This document shows, one piece after another, positions 1 to 8,133 of a stretch of DNA of 64,000 nt. Source of the stretch: Halostagnicola sp. A-GB9-2 (GTDB lineage: Archaea; Halobacteriota; Halobacteria; Halobacteriales; Natrialbaceae). The stretch's first letter is position 1; each line of letters starts with the position of its first letter. The notes under the pieces were generated by a model. The model ran no database searches. It was not told the DNA's origin and saw nothing but the letters and a program-made list of their open reading frames with translations. A program made the translations under genes and the position numbers. The stretch spans positions 434,001-498,000 of the forward strand of contig NZ_JASJOC010000002.1 of the NCBI RefSeq assembly GCF_030068615.1. Direction: 5' to 3'.

Positions 1-70
1 AATAGGCCGCCTCGAGCCTGCCATCACCCCAGCATTAATCAGTTCTCCTCACCGGCATCTACTCGAGAAC

Positions 71-943
71 GTGACGCGCTCTACGGCGTTCGAGCGGTTC
101 GGTTCGATCCTTTCCGAGCCGAAAGCACTCGCTCTCTTGCTGGTTCACAGCAACGTTCACATCTCGCTTTCTGCGACGAGCATCGCACTCGTTACGATGG
201 TCCTGTTGGACCTGCGGATCGATCCGATCCCGTTGTTCATCGTCTTCGCCGCGACCATGTTCGTCTACAGCCTGAATCGATTCACCGATCTCGAGGAGGA
301 CGAACGCAACGTCCCCGATCGCGCGGCGTTTACGAAACGGTACGGACGGCTCCTGCTGACGCTCGGGGTCGGACTCTACCTCGTCGCAATCGGCGTCGCG
401 GTCGTCCTCGATCTCCCGGGTGCCGGATACATGGTCATCCCGTTGCTCGTCGCGATCGCGTACTCGCACTTTCGGCTCAAGAAAGTCTTCCTCGTAAAAA
501 ACCTGACCGTCGGCCTCGCCTGGGGGCTCATTCCGCTCGGCGTTGGCGTCTACTACGAGGTCCTTGAGGAACCCGAACTTCTCTTTCTCGCCGGCTACGT
601 GACCGCTATGTTAACGGTCGCGGCCATCATCTTCGACATCAAGGATATCGAGGGCGATCGAGAGGAAGGGATCAGAACGGTTCCGGTCGTGTTCAACCCG
701 GAGCGAACTCGACTCATCTCACAGGGATTGAACATCGCTATCGCCTCGAGCGTTCTCGTCGCCGCGCTCGCCGCTTTGATCCCCTCGACGTTTCTCGTGT
801 TGTTGGCCTTTAACGCCTACGTGGGCGGCTACATTCCGTTTGCAACCCGCGATCGAGGGCCGCTCTTTTACGGGTTCGTCGTCGACGGCGAACAGATTGT
901 TCTCGTCTGTTGCGTGCTCGTTCTAGACATTCTGGTCTGGTGA
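71..943 (+). CDS. UbiA-family membrane prenyltransferase
   Basis: This is a 290-residue polytopic membrane protein of the UbiA superfamily, whose members transfer a prenyl chain to an aromatic or sugar-type acceptor within the membrane. Both aspartate-rich Mg-diphosphate motifs are visible: an N-R-F-T-D-L-E-E-D stretch at residues 69-77 (N69, D73, D77) and D189, D192, D196 in a D-I-K-D-I-E-G-D stretch. About eight hydrophobic segments fit the family. The start is a GTG. The acceptor cannot be read from sequence. It is monocistronic here, but EboC of the bacterial ebo cluster is also a UbiA protein, and TatD and isomerase genes lie a few kilobases away, so a link to that set is possible. Confidence 0.85.
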   Translation: MTRSTAFERFGSILSEPKALALLLVHSNVHISLSATSIALVTMVLLDLRIDPIPLFIVFAATMFVYSLNRFTDLEEDERNVPDRAAFTKRYGRLLLTLGVGLYLVAIGVAVVLDLPGAGYMVIPLLVAIAYSHFRLKKVFLVKNLTVGLAWGLIPLGVGVYYEVLEEPELLFLAGYVTAMLTVAAIIFDIKDIEGDREEGIRTVPVVFNPERTRLISQGLNIAIASSVLVAALAALIPSTFLVLLAFNAYVGGYIPFATRDRGPLFYGFVVDGEQIVLVCCVLVLDILVW

Positions 944-1011
944 GTGTTCCGTTCTACGAGTGCTACCTCGACGAGAGCGCCCGAGGTTAGTGTGTTCGAC
1001 AGTCGACTCGA

Positions 1012-1245
1012 TCAGTCCCTGTCGGTGTTGCTCCAGTCACACTCCTGGCACTTCCAGCCGGTCACGAACTCCGTGACCGAGGGCATGTAGCCGACTTTCA
1101 GGACGTTTTCCCCGCATTCCGGACAGGACCGGTCCGCCTCTTCGATGGAATCGGTTTCCATCACGGAGTCGTCCTCGATCAGTTCCGCCAGTTTTTGTGC
1201 GTTGACCATTCGTCCTTGAACGACTCGATTTGCAGCCATGCTCAC
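1012..1245 (-). CDS. small haloarchaeal zinc-ribbon protein (DUF5795-like)
   Basis: This 77-residue acidic protein has two CPEC/CQEC knuckles (residues about 41-44 and 66-69), a typical four-cysteine zinc ribbon. Its N-terminus (NRVVQGRMVNAQKLAELI) resembles a small conserved family that I associate with DUF5795 in haloarchaea. Function is unknown. It is convergent with the UbiA gene and divergent from the histidine kinase. Adapter or nucleic-acid binding roles are common for such ribbons, but nothing here decides that. Confidence 0.75.
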   Translation of the reverse strand: MSMAANRVVQGRMVNAQKLAELIEDDSVMETDSIEEADRSCPECGENVLKVGYMPSVTEFVTGWKCQECDWSNTDRD

Positions 1246-1391
1246 TCGTCTGTGTGCGAGGCCCGTAAGCTTTTCAACGCCCCGACCGATTCGTCAGAGA
1301 CACTAACTATACACTAATATCATCATTATAATTCTATGTATTATGTCCCCATATCGGAGTTCTTAAGCCAGCTACTGCTCGAGATTAGATA

Positions 1392-3413
1392 ATGGGCCCG
1401 GGTTCTTTCAATTCATATAACAGTTCTACAACCGGTCGTCCGAGCGACGTTATCGAAGGGCTTCTCTCGGATATCGATGTCGCCAGCTTCCAGTTGACAG
1501 AGCGCGGAACGATCGCAACGGTCAACCGTCAGTTCTGTTCGATGGTCGGGGAGACAGCGAGCGAACTGGTCGGGAATCCGTTCACCTCCCTCGTTAAAAA
1601 CGGCGATTTTACCGACCGGCGGACGATTGACGAACTCGTCTCCGAATTTCGGGAGTCGGTAACGACGACGGTTAGACTCGAGACGGTCGACGGTGTCTTT
1701 CCGTGTACCCTCTCTCTCCGTCGGGTAGATAGCACGTCCGAAGGCGGTCGCCCAGCGGTCCTCGGTGCAATCACGGAACGCCAGGGAAAGGCCGGTTCGC
1801 CGTCCCAGATCGAACTCGCGTCCGGCGAGACGTTCGCGGCGCTGGCGGAAGCCTTGCCCGACGGAATCATCGTCCTCGATTCGGACAGCGTGTTGCAGTA
1901 CGCGAACCCGGCTGTCGAACGGATTCTGGGGTACACACCCGAAGAGCTCGTCGGTGCCAGCAAGGTCGAGATCATTCCGGAACGTCTCCGCGAGAATCAC
2001 CTCACGGCGCTCAGTCGATACCTCGAGACCGGTGAAAAACACATCAACTGGACGTACGTCGAACTACCCGGCCAGCACAAAGACGACTACGAGATTCCGC
2101 TCGGTATCTCGCTAAACGACTTTATGTACGACGGGGATCGGTACTTCGTCGGCCTCTTTCGAGACGTTTCGGATCGCAAGCGGGCTGAACGCGAACTCTC
2201 GGCGAAAGCGGTCCAACAGGAAACGGTCGCCTTGCTCGGCCAGCGAGCCCTCGAGTCCTCGGAACTCGACCAGTTGTTCGAGAAAACCGTCGACCTCGTT
2301 ACGGCGGCACTCGACACGTCTCACTGTGAAGTCCTCGAGTTAGATACAGACAATGACACGCTGGTGCTTCGCGACGGAGCCGGCTGGGACGACGGCCTCG
2401 TCGGAACCGAAACGCTCTCCCCCCTTCCCGCCGATTCACAGGCGGGCTACACGCTGGATACTGCTCGGCCAATCATCGTCGAGGACCTCGAAGAGGAGGA
2501 TCGGTTCGATGACAACCCCTTGCTTTCCGATCACGACATTCGAAGCGGAATAACCGTCGTAATCGGCCCGTCTGACGATCCGTGGGGCGTCTTCGGCGTC
2601 CACGACACGGCACCTCGGAGGTTTACCCACCACGTCATTAATTTTGTCCAGAGCGTCGCGACGATTCTCGCGTCGGCAATCGAACGCGCCGAGTACGAGT
2701 ACCGGCTCAACGAAACCGTTGAGGAGCTCGCGGCGTCGAACGAGCGACTCGAGCAGTTCGCCTCCGTCGCGTCTCACGACCTTCAGGAGCCGCTTCGCAT
2801 GGTCTCGAGCTATCTCACGCTTCTCGAGTCGAGATACGAGAACGAACTGGACGAAGAGGCGCTCGAGTTCATCGAGTTCGCCGTCGACGGTGCGGAACGA
2901 ATGCAAGGCATGATCGACGGACTCCTCGAGTACTCCCGCGTGGAGACGCGCGGTGACCCGTTCGAAGCCGTCGATCTCGACGAGGTCATCGATCGGATTC
3001 GGACGAACCTCACGGTACAAATCGAAGAAACCGATGCGGAGATGGTCGTCGAACCGCTTCCGACGGTCGTCGGGGACGAAAAACAACTCGAGGCGCTCTT
3101 TCAGAACCTGCTCTCGAACGCCATGACCTATCAGGACGAACAGCCGGTCCGCATCGAGATCACGGCTTCGGAACGATCGACGGCGTGGCGGATATCGATC
3201 GACGATAACGGGATCGGTATTAGTGACGAACACGTCGATCAAGTGTTCGATATTTTCGAGCGACTTCACTCGCATGCGGAGTTTTCGGGAACGGGTATCG
3301 GCCTCTCGCTTTGTCAAAAGATCGCCGACCGCCACGGCGGGGACATTCGAGTCGAATCCGTTTCGGGAACCGGGTCAACGTTCTCCGTTACGATTCCAAA
3401 GCGGGACGACTGA
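1392..3413 (+). CDS. PAS-PAS-GAF sensor histidine kinase
   Basis: This is a 673-residue soluble multi-domain sensor kinase. The order is PAS at about 20-125, PAS at about 145-260 (with the typical ALPDGIIVLD and GYTPEELVG stretches), GAF at about 275-440, HisKA with phospho-acceptor H462 in ASHDLQEPLRM, and a HATPase domain with N, G1 and G2 boxes (NLLSNAM, DNGIGI, GTGIGLSLC). No membrane segment or receiver domain is seen, so it probably senses a cytoplasmic cue such as redox or light. No response regulator is adjacent, which is common in haloarchaea. Its kinase half is closely related to that of the kinase at 28939-30114. An AT-rich stretch at about 1305-1350 probably holds the promoter. 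Confidence 0.92.
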   Translation: MGPGSFNSYNSSTTGRPSDVIEGLLSDIDVASFQLTERGTIATVNRQFCSMVGETASELVGNPFTSLVKNGDFTDRRTIDELVSEFRESVTTTVRLETVDGVFPCTLSLRRVDSTSEGGRPAVLGAITERQGKAGSPSQIELASGETFAALAEALPDGIIVLDSDSVLQYANPAVERILGYTPEELVGASKVEIIPERLRENHLTALSRYLETGEKHINWTYVELPGQHKDDYEIPLGISLNDFMYDGDRYFVGLFRDVSDRKRAERELSAKAVQQETVALLGQRALESSELDQLFEKTVDLVTAALDTSHCEVLELDTDNDTLVLRDGAGWDDGLVGTETLSPLPADSQAGYTLDTARPIIVEDLEEEDRFDDNPLLSDHDIRSGITVVIGPSDDPWGVFGVHDTAPRRFTHHVINFVQSVATILASAIERAEYEYRLNETVEELAASNERLEQFASVASHDLQEPLRMVSSYLTLLESRYENELDEEALEFIEFAVDGAERMQGMIDGLLEYSRVETRGDPFEAVDLDEVIDRIRTNLTVQIEETDAEMVVEPLPTVVGDEKQLEALFQNLLSNAMTYQDEQPVRIEITASERSTAWRISIDDNGIGISDEHVDQVFDIFERLHSHAEFSGTGIGLSLCQKIADRHGGDIRVESVSGTGSTFSVTIPKRDD

Positions 3414-3541
3414 CGGAACGCATTCGTACAGGGTCGACTAGATTGGCACACCAGAGGATTCTCCAGAGACTCCACTCACTAACGGGACTACCGGTGGGAA
3501 GACCGATCGGCGAATGGGCTATCACCGACTGGAACGATCTC

Positions 3542-3811
3542 TCACATGAATTGTGATTCCCACTCGCGGCGCTCGGTTATCTCCTGTTCACCAGCGTCTG
3601 TAATGGCGTAGTAGTTCGTTCGCCTATCGAGTTGCCCTTTCTCGACGAGTTCTTTATTGACGATCGTGTCGAGATTCGGATACAGTCGACCATGATTAAT
3701 GTCTGAGCTGTAATACTTCTCGATTTCCTCTTTGATATCCTGACCTGACGGTTGATCGGCGCCGGCGATTACGTACAACAAGTCTCGTTGAAACCCGGTG
3801 AGATCGTTCAT
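3542..3811 (-). CDS. PadR-family winged-helix regulator
   Basis: This 89-residue protein begins MNDLTGFQRDLLYVIAG and continues with SGQDIKEEIEKYY, INHGRLYPNLDTIV and TNYYAITDAGEQEI. This is the single-domain haloarchaeal PadR-like wHTH layout (helix, recognition helix, beta wing). I start at 3811 because the 27 residues upstream in frame do not resemble the family. Ligand and targets are unknown. The gene stands alone beside a gene-poor stretch before the tRNA. It likely acts as a DNA-binding dimer that regulates itself or neighbours. Confidence 0.85.
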   Translation of the reverse strand: MNDLTGFQRDLLYVIAGADQPSGQDIKEEIEKYYSSDINHGRLYPNLDTIVNKELVEKGQLDRRTNYYAITDAGEQEITERREWESQFM

Positions 3812-4265
3812 TCCACGAATCCCTGCCACTGATCTAGTATTTGTTATTATTTTCGTACGGGATCGTAGGGAATCGTTCGAGTTGTTAAGCACAGCACATC
3901 AACGGGTAATCTACGCTGACAGTGACTGTGTGATTGGATCCCATCTCGGCGCATCCATATTATCGATCTGTGGGCAAGTTCGTTGCTTCCTCCATTACTG
4001 TCAACCCCGGTTAGGTACTCTTTACTCCGCAGGTGCGTTGGATAGCCCGTGCTTAGGGGCCGACGATTCGTGTCGTGGTCATACAGTCCGTTCAGAAACT
4101 GGTTCGAAGGAATAACGTAGGGGAATTGACCTGTACAATCAACACTGCAACGGGATGTAAGTCGTCTCGGAATCAGGTGGTTCGAGTTTCACCGCCTGCT
4201 CCGCGCGACTGGTCTCATTCAAACCCTGTGTCACAGTATCGGGTCACGAATTTGTTCGTCGAAAA
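3812..4265. other. gene-poor stretch between PadR gene and tRNA-Glu
   Basis: I find no convincing coding sequence in these 454 bases. Open frames here are short, start in poor context and lack haloarchaeal acidity. A degenerate T-arm-like segment (about 4172-4200, with an eight-base loop) is present but does not fold into a tRNA. The region lies on the 3' side of the tRNA, where integrated elements often leave debris. Confidence 0.5.
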
Positions 4266-4340
4266 TGCTCCGTCAGGGATTTGAACCCTGGTCATCGGCT
4301 CGAAAGGCCGAAATGATTGGCCGGACTACACCAACGGAGC
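4266..4340 (-). tRNA. tRNA-Glu (anticodon UUC)
   Basis: Read on the minus strand this folds as a complete 75-base tRNA including discriminator A at 4266. The acceptor stem GCTCCGT pairs with ACGGAGC. The T-arm carries GGTTCAAATCC. The anticodon stem TCGGC/GCCGA closes the seven-base loop CTTTCGA, giving anticodon UUC for glutamate. No intron is present and CCA is not encoded. It lies 160 bases beyond the 3' end of the broken inositol-phosphate synthase gene, on the same strand. Confidence 0.95.
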
Positions 4341-4500
4341 TCTGTCGCTTCGTCACCGTACCGTCGTTCGGTGCGGCCTCGTGAAGCTACACCCAATCGT
4401 TGCCGGGGCCTAGTAAAAAGCGTTCCGTTCCGCTCCTCCAATGGGAGGGAGTGACGCACCGGGAGTTCGTCCGAGGCCGAACGTCGCGAGTCACACACCA

Positions 4501-5868
4501 TCAGTCCTCGACGGAACGCGGGAGGGCGTCCTCCTCGAGCCCGAGCAACTTCGCGATCGTCGGCGCGACGGCGGTCACCGCCACCGTCTCGTCCGGGTCG
4601 ATCGTCGGTGCGGCCGGACCGCCGAACCCGTAACAGCCGTAGGCGGCTTCGTCGACCCGTCCGTGAGAGCCGCTGACTCTCGAGAGGTCGTGTTCGTCGT
4701 CGCCGAGAGGGGCTTTGAAGAACAAGGCGAGGTGGGGCTGGAGTCCCCCTTCGCCGTGCTCGTCGGCGAAGGCGATCAGCCGAACCAGATCGAGCACGAG
4801 CGGCGCCGCCAGCGCGGAGTCGGATCCCTCCCAGGTGAACTGCATCTTCATCTCCGTCTCGAGAAAGCCCTCGAAGTGGATGAAGTCCAGGCGGTTTTCC
4901 AGTCCGCGAGCGAGGGCGTGTAGTCGATCCGAACGCGGTTGTGCTCGATATCGGGGAGGATCGACTCGAGGACATCGCCCTTGCTCGCGAGTTTGCCGGC
5001 CTTGTTCGCCTCATCCTCGAGCACCAGGCCGTCTTCGTTGCCGAGAATGTTGTGGCCTTCCCAGGCGAGCATGCGGAGGTTCCGGCCGGCAAACATCGGT
5101 GCGAACGCGGATTTGACCAGCGTTTCGCCGGTCTTTGCGTCACGTCCCATGTGCGGGACGTCGGTTTCGGCCGCGAGTTCGCGAAGGCCGCCGAGCGCGC
5201 TCCCGGTGCTGGGCGTGAAGTTGACGTACGGGTGCCCGTCGACGAGCGCGGCGTACGCGTAGAGCATGCTGGCGGGCAAGTCGCGGTCGTCCGCGTCGAT
5301 CACCTCCTTCGAGCGCGGCTTGCGTTTCGTACGCGTCAGGGTCCTCGAGTTCCGGTTCCGTCGAGGCGACGTTGACGACGACCACTCGGTCGAGGTAGTG
5401 CCGATCCTCGAAAGCGACGTAGTCGGATCTCATCTGCTCGATTACTTCCTGGATCGCGAGCTGTTCATCCAGTTGCTCGCTCCCTTCGGAGACGGCCGCG
5501 CCGCAGTTGATCGCGGTTCCGACCGCCACCCGGTCGTCGATCGCCTCGAGGTCGGCTTCGACGGACTCGAGCGTCCCCGCGTCGGGAACGCCGTTTCGTT
5601 CGGACTGGCGGCGAGCGCGCTCGGGGAGCGAGTCGGTGCTAATGTCGTGGCCGCCGAAGACGAGTTCGTCAACTGGCGGAAGCTCGAGGTTGGACACAGG
5701 AGCTGTCTCAGTCACCATTCCCGTCGTTGCAGTTTCGCCGGAAGCGATAGCGCGTGCGCCGACGATCGACAACGTCGCGACGTTGCCTCGAGCGCCGACG
5801 AGCCAGACGCCGGTTCGGGTCCGATCCGCGGCATTCGAAGCGCCATCGGTCGCCGAGTGCCGTATCAT
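4501..5868 (-). pseudogene. myo-inositol-1-phosphate synthase, broken by two single-base indels
   Basis: The three consecutive frames together encode a full inositol-phosphate synthase, which cyclises glucose-6-phosphate to inositol phosphate using NAD. Frame 1 (from 5868) has the Rossmann motif GVWLVGARGNVAT. It is lost at about 5303, where an extra G in CTCGAAGGAGGTGATC should read as A-L-E-E-V-I-D. Frame 2 continues with MLAWEGHNILGNEDG and fails at about 4881, where GCCTGGACTTC lacks one G expected for A-W-D-F-I-H. Frame 3 (about 4851-4501) holds the C-terminus, MKMQFTWEGSDSALA through LEEDALPRSVED. No in-frame stop or deletion exists apart from these two indels. Either the gene is a recent pseudogene or both indels are G-run sequencing errors. 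Confidence 0.88.
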
Positions 5869-6118
5869 CGCAGATCACGAAGTGAATTCGAAGCGGTTCT
5901 CGAGGAGCATTCGACCGGTTTCTCCGGCCCCAATTCGGAGTAGCGACTGATCGTGGAGTGGCTACTGGGCATCTCGAGAAGGGTCGGGACCGAACGGATT
6001 CTGTTATGGCCGACATAGCGCGAGTAAAGTCGTTTTTCCCGCGAAAATCGCCGTGCAATTGCACGTTTTCGATCGAACGAAGGCACACCTCAAAGCGGGG
6101 CCGACAGCGAGTACGGAT

Positions 6119-6919
6119 ATGCGAATTATCGACCCACATATGCACATGGTATCGCGCTCGGCAGACGATTACGAGCGAGCGCGACAAGCGGGAATCGAGT
6201 GCTGCGTCGAACCGGCGTTCTGGAGCGGGCAGGACAAACACAACGCCGGCGCGTTCTTCGACTACTTCGAGCAGATCATCGAACACGAAACCGACCGGGC
6301 CGACCGAACCGCCGGAATGGACCACTACGTCACGATCGGCCTCGAGCCCAAGGAAGCGAACTACCGCGACATGGCGGAGGAGGTCCTCGAACGGGTGCCG
6401 GAGTATCTCGACCGCGACCCCGTCGTCGGCGTCGGCGAGATCGGTTTCGACCAGGTCACCGACGACGAGGAGTGGGCGTTCCGCCGACAGCTCGAGATGG
6501 CCGAGGAGCGCGAACTACCGGTCATCATCCACACGCCCCATACCGACAAGCCCGCGGGGACGGAACGAATCGTCGAGATCATCGACGAAATGGGGCTCAC
6601 CGAGGACAACATTATCATCGATCACAATACCGAACACACGATCGACATTTCGACGCGTTCGGACTGCTGGATCGGCTTTACCCTCTACCCCGGAAAGATC
6701 GAGGACGAGGCGGCGATCGATCTCCTCGAGGAGTACGGCACCGACAAGATGATCTTCAACAGCGCGGCCGACTGGGATCCCTCCGACCCGCTCGCCGTGC
6801 CGAAAGCTCGCGATAAGATGATCGACCGCGGTTGGGATCGCGAGGAGGTCCGAAAAGTCGTCTTCGAAAATCCCTACGAGTTCTTCGACCAGTCGCCGAA
6901 CTTCGAGTACGAACCATAA
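6119..6919 (+). CDS. TatD-family metal-dependent hydrolase
   Basis: This 266-residue TIM-barrel amidohydrolase is related to TatD DNases. It has the N-terminal metal ligands in IIDPHMHM, a mid-barrel VVGVGEIGFDQV strand (Glu ligand), VIIHTPHT (His ligand) and IIIDHNTEH. I chose the ATG at 6119 because MRIIDPHMH is the family start; the upstream extension is not conserved-looking. It is divergent from the broken inositol-phosphate synthase gene with a roughly 250-base spacer. EboB of the ebo cluster is a TatD protein, so a role in small-metabolite handling is as likely as nuclease activity. The gene looks intact although its neighbours are decayed. Confidence 0.85.
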   Translation: MRIIDPHMHMVSRSADDYERARQAGIECCVEPAFWSGQDKHNAGAFFDYFEQIIEHETDRADRTAGMDHYVTIGLEPKEANYRDMAEEVLERVPEYLDRDPVVGVGEIGFDQVTDDEEWAFRRQLEMAEERELPVIIHTPHTDKPAGTERIVEIIDEMGLTEDNIIIDHNTEHTIDISTRSDCWIGFTLYPGKIEDEAAIDLLEEYGTDKMIFNSAADWDPSDPLAVPKARDKMIDRGWDREEVRKVVFENPYEFFDQSPNFEYEP

Positions 6920-6921
6920 GG

Positions 6922-7032
6922 ATACAGTTCGGCTTTACTACGAACGCGTTTCGAGCGGACGCCCTCGGGGAAACGCCCGTCGAGACGGCCCGCGACGCGA
7001 TGTCGCCCCTCGAGGAACGCGGGTGGACATAG
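6922..7032 (+). pseudogene. N-terminal remnant of a sugar-isomerase-like TIM-barrel gene
   Basis: Starting three bases after the TatD stop, one frame reads I-Q-F-G-F-T-T-N-A-F-R-A-D-A-L-G-E-T and then stops after 36 codons. It resembles the start of xylose-isomerase-like or EboE proteins, and compares with LAFSTNAYTRFPLPEA in the intact isomerase at 10723. The first codon is ATA where ATG would be expected. I infer a 5' scrap of a gene once co-transcribed with tatD. The match is short, so chance similarity is possible. Confidence 0.35.
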
Positions 7033-7154
7033 CGTGGCCGGCGGCGGCCTCGAGACGGAGTCCGGCGAGGACGGCGACGAAGACGTCGGACTCGACACCA
7101 CAGCCGAGTTCGACACCGCAACCGGGCTCGAGAGAACGAGCTGATGCGGTCGCC

Positions 7155-7975
7155 GGCGAGTACGGCGTTTCGTTCCTCCCCCAAAGCGGTCCGCTCCAGA
7201 TAGTCGACCGCCTGGAACGCGTGTCCGTCGAGCCGGCCGGGAACGGGCGAATCTCGACCGGGTCTTTAGACGGCGACACTCGGCAGTGGGTCGAAACTGA
7301 ACCGCACGTGTTTCGTGATGTCGACGGACACGACGCCATCGCCTTCGAGGTCGGAGATGACGGTGTGACGGCGATGCACATGAGCAGCGAACCGGCCGGC
7401 GTCTACCAGCCGGTCCCGATCCACGAACGGCAGCTTGTCAGCGGCGTCGTTGTCGGTGTCTCCTTGGCCGGGTTCGCCCTCTCGCTCGTCGGCTGGGGTG
7501 TGACGGGAGCACGGCGAAGATGGGGCGGGCCCGTCGATGGCGACGAAAGCGGGACGGGGAGGTCCGAATGACGGACCGATCCGGCGTGGAAAACGCGGCA
7601 ACTCGAGCGATCGACTCGAGTTTTCGGAGGCTGATTATCGACGGGATTGAGCGCCGCATCACCAGCCTCTCGTGGATCGCGAGGGCGTCCGGGGTCGGGC
7701 TGTGTTTCGGGTCCATCGGATTCGTCCTCCTGTTCGTCTCCGTCATCGAACGAGGCGGTGAGCTCACGCTCATCACGCGACCGGTCCCGATGCGAATCGC
7801 GCTCGCGCTCCCGTCTCTGCTCGTCGTCTTCACTCTCTCGACCGCCGTCGGGGCGTTACTCGCTTGGAGATACCGGTACTGGTCGCTCCGCGCTCGTGTC
7901 CACCAGACGTTTTTGGCCGCCCTCGGCGTCGGCTTCGTCTGGCAACTCTACTCCCTCGGATTTATCGCAGCGTAG
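7155..7975 (+). pseudogene. C-terminal remnant of a membrane-anchored serine hydrolase (beta-lactamase/PBP-C family)
   Basis: Two overlapping frames (to 7571, then 7568-7975) together match the C-terminus of haloarchaeal class-C beta-lactamase-like serine hydrolases. They show a beta-rich segment ending in RQWVETEPHVFRDVDG and the HMSSEPAGVYQPVP stretch, then four membrane spans. The catalytic S-x-x-K domain is absent: upstream DNA is the isomerase scrap and low-complexity sequence. The frames meet in an ATGA overlap near 7568, which could be a frameshift or could allow the second half (135 residues, three spans) to be a separate small membrane protein. I favour a 5'-deleted, frameshifted pseudogene. 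Confidence 0.6.
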
Positions 7976-8133
7976 CATCGACGGTCGACCGGTTTGCCTT
8001 CTCGCTCGTTGGGCGCGTTGGTTCGAATACCGAAATGCGGAGTCGGGATCGTACTAACCGCTCGCGACACGGTGACGCACAAATACCTGGTTGGCGATTT
8101 CGGCGGGTTCCAAAAGAAAATGTGGCCGGGTAA

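Noticed and set aside
4150-4215. tRNA-like T-arm sequence (GGTGG, TTCGAGTT, TCACC)
   Set aside because: The loop has eight bases instead of seven, one stem pair is only G-U, and no matching acceptor or anticodon stem is found upstream. It is not a working tRNA; integration debris cannot be shown.
4292-5143. 283-residue frame on the minus strand across the tRNA and the synthase gene
   Set aside because: Arg/Ser-rich composition typical of a shadow frame; the region reads correctly in the other frames as inositol-phosphate synthase, and the frame would run through the tRNA.
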